Positions 45,945 to 54,877 of a DNA stretch of 64,000 nucleotides are shown piece by piece. The notes under the pieces were generated by a model, which saw only the letters and a list, made by a program, of their open reading frames with translations, did not search any database and was not told the origin of the DNA. The stretch comes from an uncultured Limnohabitans sp. (GTDB taxonomy: Bacteria; Pseudomonadota; Gammaproteobacteria; Burkholderiales; Burkholderiaceae_C): assembly GCA_937928195.1 (NCBI GenBank), contig CALEYZ010000066.1, positions 47,160 through 111,159 of the forward strand, in the 5' to 3' direction. Both the position numbers and the translations under genes were made by a program. How positions within the stretch are numbered: position 1 is the first letter of the stretch; each line of letters starts with the position of its first letter.

Positions 45945-47438
45945 ATGTACCCTTTGCCGAAGATCCTTCACAATGGCCCATCTTTACAAAGAGCCTCAGT
46001 CGCCGCCTTTTCACTGGTCATGAACCATCTGTTCAATTTCAGCACCGCTTATTTGATTTTGGCTTTGATGTTCTTGGTCATGCCTGTGGCGACCTGGCTG
46101 ACCTTGTCCTCTTTGCGTTCAGCCACTGTCAACATGTGGTGCTTTGGCAATGTGTTGTTTGGTTGGGGTATTCTGTTTGTCGGCTTGCGCGCCAATTTGC
46201 CAGAGTGGATGACCTACCCCTTGGCCAACTTTCTCATTTGGTTCTCTGGCTTCATGATGATGCGAGCCATCAGCATGGAGCTCAAGCGTCCTTTCGCCTG
46301 GCACTGGATTCTGTTGCTGTGTTTGGGCAGTTTGATGGTGTTTGAGAGCCTGAGAGCCAGTGCCATCATGCAAACGTTTCGTTTTGCTTGGGGCCTGGGA
46401 ATGCCCATGTTTGCTTTTGCCTGTGTGGCACTTTGGACTTACCGTTTGCACCGTGCAGAGAAAAGTCAAAGTGCACTTTGGATCACGGGTGTATTCACGT
46501 TGGCAGTCGTAGGCTTGGCTTTTCGAATTGGTCGTTTGCTGCTTCAGGACATGGGTACAGCGGATGCGCTTGCGCCCAGCATGGATGGCACCATCACGGT
46601 GATCACAGGCATGTTGGCCGCTATTTTTGGGAACATGGGGTACATAGGCTTGTACTTAGAGCGTGCACATCGCCGTGACAAAGAGATTGCCATTGAACAA
46701 GAACGTCGTTTGACCAGCGACCGTTTGGGAGCCGAGATTGCCAATCTCGACAGGCAGCGCTCGATGTCTGAAATGTCAGCTGCACTGGCCCACGAGCTAA
46801 GCCAACCCTTAACTGCTGCCAAAGTGGATTCGCATGTGCTGGAAGTTGAACTCCAACAGATCAGGTCTTTGCCTGAAAAAGTCAAAGAGGCGCTTGTAGA
46901 TTTGCAAATCAGCGTTGAGCGTGCTGTTCAAATTGTGTCTCGGATTCATGATTTCATGAAATCGCGTGAGCCCAAAATGGAGCGTGTGTGTTGGCAAGAT
47001 ATTTACAAAGACGTCATCAATCTGTTGCCCAAGTCGGAGCGCCCTCTGGGTAGCATCATTGAGTGGCATACGCAGGGTTTGGCAACGAGTTCTTGGATTC
47101 GAGGAGACAGCATTCAGTTGTCACAGGTGCTGCTCAATTTGTTGCGCAATGCATTGCAGGCAAACAGCACGACACGTCATTTAAGAATCAAAGTGGTGGA
47201 AACGCTGATCGACAAGCATGTGTGCCTGAGTATCATCGACAACGGCAAGGGCATGGACGATGCCACCATTCAAAGTGCGATCACCGCATTTTTCAGCACC
47301 AAAAACGATGGCTTAGGCGTTGGCTTGGCTATCTCCAAGTCGATCTTGGAGCAGCATGGTGGTGGCTTGAGCATACAAAGTGTTCTGGGGCAAGGCACGC
47401 ATGTGAAATTAACTTTGCCAATTTATAAAACAAACTAG
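45945..47438 (+). CDS. Membrane sensor histidine kinase
   Basis: The 497-residue protein has about seven N-terminal helices (about 35-230) without a PAS or HAMP domain, then a coiled-coil (about 235-275), a dimerisation domain with the phospho-acceptor His in ALAHELSQPLTA (about 283), and an ATPase domain with NLLRNALQA (N box), DNGKGMDD (G1) and GLGVGLAIS (G2). The multi-helix sensor resembles lipid- or quinone-sensing kinases. It is divergent from its probable response regulator and cotranscribed with the desaturase-like gene 10 bases downstream. Confidence 0.85.
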   Translation: MYPLPKILHNGPSLQRASVAAFSLVMNHLFNFSTAYLILALMFLVMPVATWLTLSSLRSATVNMWCFGNVLFGWGILFVGLRANLPEWMTYPLANFLIWFSGFMMMRAISMELKRPFAWHWILLLCLGSLMVFESLRASAIMQTFRFAWGLGMPMFAFACVALWTYRLHRAEKSQSALWITGVFTLAVVGLAFRIGRLLLQDMGTADALAPSMDGTITVITGMLAAIFGNMGYIGLYLERAHRRDKEIAIEQERRLTSDRLGAEIANLDRQRSMSEMSAALAHELSQPLTAAKVDSHVLEVELQQIRSLPEKVKEALVDLQISVERAVQIVSRIHDFMKSREPKMERVCWQDIYKDVINLLPKSERPLGSIIEWHTQGLATSSWIRGDSIQLSQVLLNLLRNALQANSTTRHLRIKVVETLIDKHVCLSIIDNGKGMDDATIQSAITAFFSTKNDGLGVGLAISKSILEQHGGGLSIQSVLGQGTHVKLTLPIYKTN

Positions 47439-47448
47439 GAGACCGTGA

Positions 47449-48315
47449 GTGAACGCAACACAAATTCAAAATGCCTTGGTGTTGTGCATGATTGTGGGGT
47501 ACGCAGCAACTGAGCTCATCAGTCGGCGTTACAAAAACACAGTGCACGCCACAGCGAATGACACAAAGCTTGAACTGTTCATGTTCTTGAGTTTGTTGGC
47601 TGTCACTCAACCATTGGCCTTGTTGATCACGGCCAAGCTAGGCGCTTGGCTGGCACCCGACTACAAAGATGTCTTGGCCGATTGGCCTTGGTGGGGGATG
47701 GTCGGAATACTGATTTTGTGCGATGACCTCACGCAATATTGGTGGCATCGTCTCTCCCATTCACCGTTGCTGTGGCCTTTGCATCGAGCGCATCACTCGG
47801 CTGCCTACATGAGCATTCGTGTCACCTTCAGAAACAACTTTTTCTACTATCTCATGATGCCGGGCCTGTGGTTGGCTGGCGTGCTCATTTATTTGGGTGT
47901 AGGCGGTTTGGTCTATGCCTTGTATGTGGTGGTGAAATTGCTGGTCATTTTGGGTGCGCACTGTGCATGGCGTTGGGACGAGCCTCTGTACAAAATTCCG
48001 GCTTTGCGTCCTTTGATGTGGGTGCTTGAGAGAACCATTTCAACGCCTGCAACGCATTGGGCGCATCACGCCATCACACAAAAAGATGGCGTGGGTCATT
48101 ACAAAGGCAACTTTGGTAATTTACTGTTCATCTGGGACATCATTTTTGGCTCTGCGCACATCACTCAAAAATACCCACAACAAGTGGGTCTGAAAGATGA
48201 CCAGTTGTTTGGTCAAGAACACTGGTACCACCAAATGTTTTACCCTTTGTTCCAATCCAAACGCGAATACACCGCTTTGAAATTTGGCGGCAAAATTTAC
48301 GCTGAAGATGAGTAA
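47449..48315 (+). CDS. Sterol-desaturase / fatty acid hydroxylase-superfamily membrane enzyme
   Basis: The 288-residue membrane protein has about four helices and the histidine clusters of di-iron hydroxylases: HRLSH, HRAHH and HWAHH (about residues 104, 114 and 201). The GTG start at 47449 has TAGGAGA 5 bases upstream. Its substrate is unknown; bacterial members modify sterol-like lipids, carotenoids or fatty acids. Coupling to the sensor kinase suggests that the pair monitors and alters membrane lipids, an inference from context. Confidence 0.82.
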   Translation: MNATQIQNALVLCMIVGYAATELISRRYKNTVHATANDTKLELFMFLSLLAVTQPLALLITAKLGAWLAPDYKDVLADWPWWGMVGILILCDDLTQYWWHRLSHSPLLWPLHRAHHSAAYMSIRVTFRNNFFYYLMMPGLWLAGVLIYLGVGGLVYALYVVVKLLVILGAHCAWRWDEPLYKIPALRPLMWVLERTISTPATHWAHHAITQKDGVGHYKGNFGNLLFIWDIIFGSAHITQKYPQQVGLKDDQLFGQEHWYHQMFYPLFQSKREYTALKFGGKIYAEDE

Positions 48316-48317
48316 GA

Positions 48318-48337
48318 AAAAAAGGGCGCCCTTTTTT
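48318..48337. terminator. Bidirectional terminator-like palindrome
   Basis: AAAAAAGGGCGCCCTTTTTT is a perfect 20-bp palindrome between the convergent desaturase and acyl-CoA dehydrogenase genes. The stem is short (8 bp around a GCGC loop), so termination may be partial in either direction. Confidence 0.6.
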
Positions 48338-49502
48338 ATGAGCGGCCAGACAAGCCCATGCCGCGCGAAATTACTTCTTTCATAATTTCATTGGTGCCGC
48401 CATAGATACGCTGCACACGTGCATCGGCATAAGCTCGGGTAATGGGGTACTCCCACATGTAACCATAGCCGCCGTGCAATTGCACGCATTCGTCCATCAC
48501 TTTGCATTGCAAATCAGAGCACCAGTATTTGGCCATGCTGGCGGTGGCAGTGTCCAATTGATTGGCGCTGAGCAGTTCACAACATTTGTCGACAAACACC
48601 CGCGCAACTTGCACTTCCGTTTGCAATTCAGCCAGGGTGTAGCGTGTGTTTTGGTATTGACCCACGGCTTGGCCAAAGACTTTACGGTCTTTGGCATACG
48701 TCACTGTCCAGTCGATGGCCGCTTGTGCTGCGGCGACAGCGCCAATCGCAATTTGCAAGCGCTCCCAAGGCAATTGTTCCATGAGGCAAATGAAGCCTTT
48801 GCCTTCCATCGCGAGGCCGCCCAGCAATTGATCGTCACTGACCTTGACATTGTCAAAAAACAGCTCGGAGGTGTCTTGTGCTTTAAGTCCCAATTTCTTC
48901 AGGCGTTTGCCTTTTTCAAAGCCTGGCATGCCTCGCTCAATGAGAAACAAACTGGTGCCCTTGGCGCCAGCTGCAGGGTCGGTCTTGGCCACCACAATGA
49001 CGACGTCGGCGTGCCAGCCATTGGTGATGAAAGTTTTGCTGCCGTTGATGACATACGTACCATCTGCTTGTTTCAGTGCCGTGGTTTTGACACCTTGCAA
49101 ATCGGAACCTGCTGCGGGCTCACTCATGGCAATGGCGCCAATCATCTGCCCGCTGGCCATGGCCGGCAAGTACTTTTGCTTTTGCGCTTCAGTGCCGTAG
49201 TGCAAGATGTAGGGGGCCACAATTTCATTGTGCAAGCCGTAGCCGATGCCGCTGAATCCACCGCGCGCCAACTCTTCCATCTGCACCACGGAATACAACT
49301 TGTCGGCATCGGCGCCGCCATAAGCCTCTGGCAAGGTCATGCCCAAGAAGCCGTTTTGGCCCGCTTTGTGCCAAACCTCACGGTCGACGAAGCCTTGCTC
49401 TTCCCATGCTTCGTGGTGTGGCGCAATTTCTTTGTCCATGAATTTGCGAAAACTGTCGCGAAAGGCTTCGTGGTCGGCGTTGAAAATGGTGCGTTCAATC
49501 AT
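48336..49502 (-). CDS. Acyl-CoA dehydrogenase
   Basis: The 388-residue FAD enzyme has IGAIAMSEPAAGSDLQGVKT (family signature), FITNGWHADVVIVVAKTDP, and the C-terminal QLHGGYGYMWEYPITRAYADARVQRIYGGTNEIMKEV. It introduces the trans-2 double bond in acyl-CoA beta-oxidation. It is convergent with the desaturase gene and divergent from the thiolase gene (49621), sharing a 118-base promoter region. The chain-length preference is not readable; it resembles long-chain type enzymes. Confidence 0.92.
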   Translation of the reverse strand: MIERTIFNADHEAFRDSFRKFMDKEIAPHHEAWEEQGFVDREVWHKAGQNGFLGMTLPEAYGGADADKLYSVVQMEELARGGFSGIGYGLHNEIVAPYILHYGTEAQKQKYLPAMASGQMIGAIAMSEPAAGSDLQGVKTTALKQADGTYVINGSKTFITNGWHADVVIVVAKTDPAAGAKGTSLFLIERGMPGFEKGKRLKKLGLKAQDTSELFFDNVKVSDDQLLGGLAMEGKGFICLMEQLPWERLQIAIGAVAAAQAAIDWTVTYAKDRKVFGQAVGQYQNTRYTLAELQTEVQVARVFVDKCCELLSANQLDTATASMAKYWCSDLQCKVMDECVQLHGGYGYMWEYPITRAYADARVQRIYGGTNEIMKEVISRGMGLSGRS

Positions 49503-49620
49503 GGTGTCATCTACAGGACTGTGGAGGAAAAAGTGAAGCCATTGGGGCTGATCAAAAGTCTATACTGATTGACGCATTGAGCAACATGGGACAAGCCCGT
49601 GATGACCTTCAGGAGACAGC

Positions 49621-50826
49621 ATGACAGACGCATTTGTTTACGACGCCATTCGCACGCCACGTGGCAAGGGCAAGAAAGACGGTAGCCTGCATGAGGTCAA
49701 ACCGGTCAATTTGTTGGCAGGTATTTTGTCGGACCTGCAACAACGCAATGACCTGGACACGGCCGCTGTCGACGATGTGGTCATGGGCGTGGTGTCGCCC
49801 ATTGGTGAGCAAGGTTCGGTGATTGCCAAAGTGGCCGCTTTGAAGGCGGGGTGGGATTGGCGTTGTTCTGGCGTTCAGCTCAATCGGTTTTGTGCCTCGG
49901 GACTTGAAGCCGTCAACATGGCCGCTATGAAAGTGCGCAGTGGTTGGGAAGATCTGGTGGTGGCCGGCGGTGTTGAAAGCATGAGCCGTGTACCTATCGG
50001 CGCAGATGGCGGGGCATGGGCGCAAGATCCAGAAACAAACAGCGCAACCTTGTTTGTGCCACAGGGCATTGGCGCAGATTTGATTGCCACTCTGAGTGGG
50101 TTCAGTCGACACGATGTGGATGCTTTTGCAGTGGAATCTCAACGGCGCGCGGCAGCTGCACGCAGTGCAGGGTACTTTGACAAATCAGTCGTGCCAGTCA
50201 AGGGCAGCTTAGGCCAAGTGATCTTGGCGCAAGATGAGTTCATCAAACCTAACACCACGGTTGAAACCTTGGCAGGCTTGAAGCCTTCGTTTGAGCAATT
50301 GGGCGCCATGGGCTTTGATGCGGTGGCATTGCAACGCTATCCAGAGGTGGCGCGCATTGATCACGTTCACCATGCTGGCAACTCATCTGGCATTGTCGAT
50401 GGCGCCGCTGCGGTTTTGATTGGCTCTGAAGCGGCAGGGAACCTGCACGGCTTAAAACCCCGTGCACGCATCGTGGCGGTAGCCTTGTCGGGTGCTGATC
50501 CCACCATCATGCTGACAGGCCCCATGCCGGCTGCTCGCAAGGCTTTGGCCAAGGCAGGCATGACCCTTGATCAAATTGATTTGTTTGAAATCAACGAGGC
50601 CTTTGCCGCAGTGCCTATGAAGTTCATGCAAGAAATGAACGTGTCCCATGAGCGCGTCAATGTGAACGGTGGCGCGATTGCCATGGGACATCCTCTGGGT
50701 GCAACGGGTGCCATGATTTTGGGCATCTTGATTGATGAGCTGCACCGCAGAAATCTTCGCTACGGCCTGGCCACCTTGTGTGTGGGCGGGGGCATGGGCA
50801 TTGCCACCATTGTTGAGCGCGTTTAA
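49621..50826 (+). CDS. Acetyl-CoA C-acyltransferase (thiolase)
   Basis: The protein has 401 residues. The catalytic Cys91 lies in [14 protein letters not shown], the His in [15 protein letters not shown] (about residue 355), and the second Cys in LCVGGGMG (about 387). CAGGAGA precedes the ATG at 49621. It performs the thiolytic step of beta-oxidation. It is the first gene of a unit with the FadB-like gene 13 bases downstream, which would provide the hydratase step. Confidence 0.92.
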   Translation: MTDAFVYDAIRTPRGKGKKDGSLHEVKPVNLLAGILSDLQQRNDLDTAAVDDVVMGVVSPIGEQGSVIAKVAALKAGWDWRCSGVQLNRFCASGLEAVNMAAMKVRSGWEDLVVAGGVESMSRVPIGADGGAWAQDPETNSATLFVPQGIGADLIATLSGFSRHDVDAFAVESQRRAAAARSAGYFDKSVVPVKGSLGQVILAQDEFIKPNTTVETLAGLKPSFEQLGAMGFDAVALQRYPEVARIDHVHHAGNSSGIVDGAAAVLIGSEAAGNLHGLKPRARIVAVALSGADPTIMLTGPMPAARKALAKAGMTLDQIDLFEINEAFAAVPMKFMQEMNVSHERVNVNGGAIAMGHPLGATGAMILGILIDELHRRNLRYGLATLCVGGGMGIATIVERV

Positions 50827-50839
50827 GCAGGAGATACCC

Positions 50840-52381
50840 ATGATTTTGAAAACTCTGCGCTACGATCTTCAAGATGGCATTGCCACCATCACTTTTGACG
50901 AACAAGACTCTCCTGTGAATACCATGTGTTTGCAGTGGCAAACCGATCTGGCCCAGGTGGCCGGCCAGGTGCAGCAAGATGCAGCCAACATCCGCGGTTT
51001 GATCTTGGCTTCTGCCAAGTCCACTTTCTTTGCGGGTGCAGATTTGAAGGGCGTGATGCGTTCGACGACCGATCAGGGACCGCGCGTTTTTGAGGAAATT
51101 GAAGGCGTTAAGAAAAGTTTCAGAACCCTTGAGACCTCTGGTTTTCCGGTGGTGTCTTGCTTGAATGGCTCGGCCTTAGGGGGTGGTTTGGAGGTGGCGC
51201 TGGTAGGCCATTACCGCATTGCGACGCAAAATACCAAAGCCATCTTTGGTTTTCCTGAAATCAGTTTAGGCCTAATCCCAGGTGCGGGCGGCATCACCAA
51301 GATGACGCGTATTTTGGGCTTGATGGCGGCACAGCCCTACCTCCTTGAGTGCAAGCTGTTCAATGCGGAAGAGGCCCATCGCCTGGGGCTGGTGCATGAG
51401 ATGGTGGCCACGGATGATCAACTGCGTACTCAAGCCTTGCACTACATCGCCTCTGTACAAGGCCAACCAGAGGCTTGCCAACACGTGTGGGACCGCAAGG
51501 GTTACAAAATGCCAGGCGGTACACCCTCGAATCCTCAAATTGCGGGCATGCTGACGGTGGCCCCTGCCATGATGAAACTCAAAACGCACGGCCTGTACCC
51601 CGCACCGGAAGCGGCTTTGGCCGCCATGGTGGAAGGTGCCATGGTGGACTTTGACACTGCCATGCGCATTGAAAGCCGGTATCTGGCCACCTTGATGCGC
51701 GGCGAAGTGGCGCGCAACATGATCAACACTTTTTTCTTCAACTTGAACAGCTACAAAGCAGATCAGTCCAAATTGCAAGCTGAGTTGGGTGACAAGTCAG
51801 CGCATAGGTGGGTTGTGAACAAAGGTATCCCTGCCGCGGGTTTGGACTATGTTCAGATCTTCAATACAGAAGCGCTCGATGGCACACAAGCTTATGTGCA
51901 ACGCGCGATGGCCGCTTACATGCATCAAGCCGAGATCTTGTTGGCAGAAGGTGTTTCAGCAGTGCTGATTGAAAATTTGGCGGTGCAAGCGGGCATGCAC
52001 ATCGGGCCCTTGAAGTTGAAAGCCCTGTTGGATCGGCCAACTTCATCCGGTACAAGCGCAACGGTACAGTCGAACCTCAGTCATCTGACGGGTACGGCAC
52101 TGTACCAAGCCATTCAAGACAGACTGTTGTATTGTCAGTCTGTTGAAGCGGCCAAGTGTTTGCAAGAAGGGCTTCTCAAAGCGGTGCACGAGGCCAACAT
52201 TGGCGCGGTGTTTGTGCTTGGTTTTCCGGCATGCACCGGCGGTACTTTGCAACTGATTTACGCCATGGGCGTTGACGCATTTGCTGTGCGTTGCCAAGCC
52301 TTGACGCAGCAATTTGGGGCGGCCTTTGCTTTGACCGCTGAGGTGGTGGCTTGTTTGAAAAAACACCAGCCTCAGTATTGA
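50840..52381 (+). CDS. FadB/FadJ-like protein lacking the NAD-binding dehydrogenase domain
   Basis: The protein has 513 residues, about 200 fewer than usual FadB/FadJ. An enoyl-CoA hydratase domain (about 1-200) carries the oxyanion motifs FFAGADLKGV and LNGSALGGGLEVAL, with PEISLGLIPGAGG. A linker with NMINTFFFNLNSYK, typical of the junction to the Rossmann domain, is followed directly by a 3-hydroxyacyl-CoA dehydrogenase C-terminal-like region with EGVSAVLIENLAVQAGMHIGPL and RLLYCQSVEAAKCLQEG, ending with GGTLQLIYAMGVDAF. No GxGxxG motif is present. The frame is intact. It should hydrate enoyl-CoA but cannot dehydrogenate. Confidence 0.85.
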   Translation: MILKTLRYDLQDGIATITFDEQDSPVNTMCLQWQTDLAQVAGQVQQDAANIRGLILASAKSTFFAGADLKGVMRSTTDQGPRVFEEIEGVKKSFRTLETSGFPVVSCLNGSALGGGLEVALVGHYRIATQNTKAIFGFPEISLGLIPGAGGITKMTRILGLMAAQPYLLECKLFNAEEAHRLGLVHEMVATDDQLRTQALHYIASVQGQPEACQHVWDRKGYKMPGGTPSNPQIAGMLTVAPAMMKLKTHGLYPAPEAALAAMVEGAMVDFDTAMRIESRYLATLMRGEVARNMINTFFFNLNSYKADQSKLQAELGDKSAHRWVVNKGIPAAGLDYVQIFNTEALDGTQAYVQRAMAAYMHQAEILLAEGVSAVLIENLAVQAGMHIGPLKLKALLDRPTSSGTSATVQSNLSHLTGTALYQAIQDRLLYCQSVEAAKCLQEGLLKAVHEANIGAVFVLGFPACTGGTLQLIYAMGVDAFAVRCQALTQQFGAAFALTAEVVACLKKHQPQY

Positions 52382-52385
52382 GGAA

Positions 52386-53258
52386 TTACTCAGATTTTTG
52401 CAGCTTGTCTTGCGTTTTGTTCAAGAAGTCGCTGGCGTCGTGACGTTCATGCAGCTGTGTTTCTAATGGACCCATGACTCGATTGACCATTCGACCGCGC
52501 TTGACCGCTGGCCTTGCTTCAATTTCGTCGGCCCAGCGAATGACATGGGTGTATTCCTGAACTTGTAAAAATTCACCTGCGTCATAGCGCTCGCCTTTGG
52601 CCAAACCCCCGTACCAAGGCCAAATGGCCATGTCCGCAATGGTGTAGTCATCGCCGCCAATGAAGCGGTGTTCGGCCAGACGGCGATTGAGCACATCGAG
52701 TTCGCGTTTGACTTCCATGGCGAAACGGTCAATGGCGTACTCAATTTTGGTGGGCGCATAGGCAAAGAAATGACCAAAGCCGCCTCCGAGATAGGGGGCA
52801 CTGCCCATTTGCCAAAAGAGCCATGACATGCATTCAGTGCGTTGGACGGTGTCGGTAGGCAAGAAGGCTTTGAATTTTTCGGCCAGATAAAAAAGAATCG
52901 AACCGGACTCAAACACACGAATGTCTTTGGCGCCACTACAGTCCAGCAGCGCCGGAATTTTGGAGTTGGGGTTGACGTCCACAAAGCCGCTGCCGAATTG
53001 CATGCCTTCATTGATGCGGATCAGCCATGCGTCGTATTCGGCGCCGGTGTGCCCCAATTCCAACAACTCTTCAAGCATCACCGTGACTTTGATGCCATTG
53101 GGTGTGCCTAGGGAGTAAAGCTGCAAGGGGTGTTTGCCGCGGGGCAGGGCTTGCTCATGGGTGGCGCCCGCGACAGGGCGATTGATGTTGGCAAACCGAC
53201 CGCCATTGGCCTTTTGCCAAGTCCAAACTTTGGGGGGGACATAGGGAGTTTCGGACAT
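52386..53258 (-). CDS. yghU: YghU-type glutathione S-transferase / disulfide-bond oxidoreductase
   Basis: The 290-residue protein has a long N-terminal extension (PPKVWTWQKANGGRFANINRPVAGATHEQ), a thioredoxin-like glutathione-binding domain with NGIKVTVMLEEL, NPNSKIPAL and FESGSILFYLAEK, and a helical C-terminal domain. These match YghU and the related GST class, which reduces disulfides and peroxides with glutathione. The ATG at 53258 has AAGGTG 6 bases upstream. It is convergent with the FadB-like gene. GC-rich codons with a seven-G run occur near the start. Confidence 0.88.
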   Translation of the reverse strand: MSETPYVPPKVWTWQKANGGRFANINRPVAGATHEQALPRGKHPLQLYSLGTPNGIKVTVMLEELLELGHTGAEYDAWLIRINEGMQFGSGFVDVNPNSKIPALLDCSGAKDIRVFESGSILFYLAEKFKAFLPTDTVQRTECMSWLFWQMGSAPYLGGGFGHFFAYAPTKIEYAIDRFAMEVKRELDVLNRRLAEHRFIGGDDYTIADMAIWPWYGGLAKGERYDAGEFLQVQEYTHVIRWADEIEARPAVKRGRMVNRVMGPLETQLHERHDASDFLNKTQDKLQKSE

Positions 53259-53320
53259 GTTTTCACCTTTGGAAATTGAAATCAAGTACATTTTAGAAAT
53301 AACGAAACAGCGAGACAGTC

Positions 53321-54745
53321 ATGAGCCAGCAAAACCCTACAGTTCAAATGCAGCAGATCTTTGATGCCCAAGCGCCTACCGCTTTGCGGCTGAGAAGTTC
53401 GACTGCGGCAGAGCGGATTGAAAAAATCCGCAAGCTTCGTGATGCCGTCATTGCCCATACTGAAGATTGGTATCGAGCGGCTTATGCTGACTTTAAGAAA
53501 CCAGCAGGGGAGGTGGATCTGGCAGAAATTTTGCCGATTTGCTTAGAAGCCAATGATGCCATTCGCAATCTGAAAAAATGGATGAAGCCACAACGCGTAT
53601 GGCCCACCTTGCTTACATTGGGTACCAGCAGCTATGTGCAATCGATGCCGCGTGGACGTTGCCTGATCATTGGTCCTTTCAATTACCCCGTCAACCTCAC
53701 ACTGGGCCCTTTGATCTCGGCCATTGCCGCCGGTAACACGGCCATTGTGAAGCCTTCTGAACTCACGCCTCATTTGTCTGGACTCATTGCCAAAGTGGTG
53801 CGCGAGGTGTTCTCAGAAAATGAAGTGGCGGTGATTGAAGGTGAGGCCGATGTGGCGCAGGGCCTTCAAGCTTTGCCTTTCGACCATGTGTTCTTTACGG
53901 GCAGCCCCGCCATTGGCAAGCATGTGATGGCGGCTGCCGCCAAGAATTTGGCCAGCGTCACCTTGGAGTTGGGGGGCAAGAGCCCCACCATTGTGGATGC
54001 CACGGCCAATTTGAAATTGGCAGCGCGCAACATCATTTGGTCCAAGTTTGCAAACTCTGGCCAAACCTGCATTGCACCTGATCACGTGTTTGTGCACGAA
54101 AGTGTCAAAGAAAAATGGCTTGAATTGTGCAAAACAGAAATTCGCAAGGCCTATGGCGTCAGCTTGGCTGACCAGGCCAGTAGCCCGCACTTGGCACACA
54201 TGGTCAATGCAAGACATACGTCACGCATTAAACACTTGCTGGACGATGCCAAAGCGCGCGGTGCGCGCACGTTGGACGGCGGCGGTGTCGATGAGTCGAC
54301 TTGTTTTGTGCAGCCAACTTTGCTGGATCAAATTCCAGCCGATGCCAAAATCATGGAAGAGGAAATTTTTGGCCCCTTGTTGCCTATCATCAGCTTTACC
54401 GATTTGGATGAAGTCATTGCGCAAGTCAATGCTGGCCCTAAACCTTTGGCTTTTTATATTTACAGCCAATCAAGTAACAACATTGAAAAAACTTTGACGC
54501 ACATCACATCGGGTGGCGCTTGCGTCAATCATTCGTTGATGCAGTTTTTGCAAGGTAACCTGCCATTTGGCGGCGTGAACAATTCGGGCATTGGCCGTGC
54601 GCATGGACATTACGGTTTCAAAGAATTCAGTCACGAGCGGGGTGTGGTCAAAACACAGTTTGCTTTTGCTGCCATGCTGATGATGCCGGGACAAGTGTTG
54701 CCCATCATGCGAAAAGCTTTGAAGGCGGGCTTCAAGTCTCTCTAA
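53321..54745 (+). CDS. Aldehyde dehydrogenase (class 3 / coniferyl-type)
   Basis: The protein has 474 residues. The catalytic Glu is in LELGGKSPTIV (about residue 210), the nucleophilic Cys in SGQTCIAPDH (about 250), and further class 3 features are IGPFNYPVNLTLGPL and FYIYSQSS. The C-terminal hydrophobic end (FAFAAMLMMPGQVLPIMRKAL) is typical of membrane-associated class 3 enzymes. It oxidises aldehydes to acids with NAD(P). It is divergent from the yghU gene by 62 bases. The substrate could be a fatty or aromatic aldehyde. Confidence 0.88.
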   Translation: MSQQNPTVQMQQIFDAQAPTALRLRSSTAAERIEKIRKLRDAVIAHTEDWYRAAYADFKKPAGEVDLAEILPICLEANDAIRNLKKWMKPQRVWPTLLTLGTSSYVQSMPRGRCLIIGPFNYPVNLTLGPLISAIAAGNTAIVKPSELTPHLSGLIAKVVREVFSENEVAVIEGEADVAQGLQALPFDHVFFTGSPAIGKHVMAAAAKNLASVTLELGGKSPTIVDATANLKLAARNIIWSKFANSGQTCIAPDHVFVHESVKEKWLELCKTEIRKAYGVSLADQASSPHLAHMVNARHTSRIKHLLDDAKARGARTLDGGGVDESTCFVQPTLLDQIPADAKIMEEEIFGPLLPIISFTDLDEVIAQVNAGPKPLAFYIYSQSSNNIEKTLTHITSGGACVNHSLMQFLQGNLPFGGVNNSGIGRAHGHYGFKEFSHERGVVKTQFAFAAMLMMPGQVLPIMRKALKAGFKSL

Positions 54746-54877
54746 AAACATAATTTTCTTAAGGCCATTCCATGCTGTACAAAAGGGTGGTTTTTTTGAC
54801 TTAGCGCATGGTGCAATCTGCATGGTGAGGCGCACATTATCGAATTCTTGTTCATTCCATGGTGCAAAGAAATCGAT

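Noticed and set aside
50840..52381. A frameshift or pseudogene explanation for the short FadB-like protein
   Set aside because: The reading frame is continuous with a good ribosome-binding site and both flanking domains are intact.
54775..54800. T-run after AAAAGGGTGG as a terminator for the aldehyde dehydrogenase gene
   Set aside because: No adequate stem precedes the T-run.
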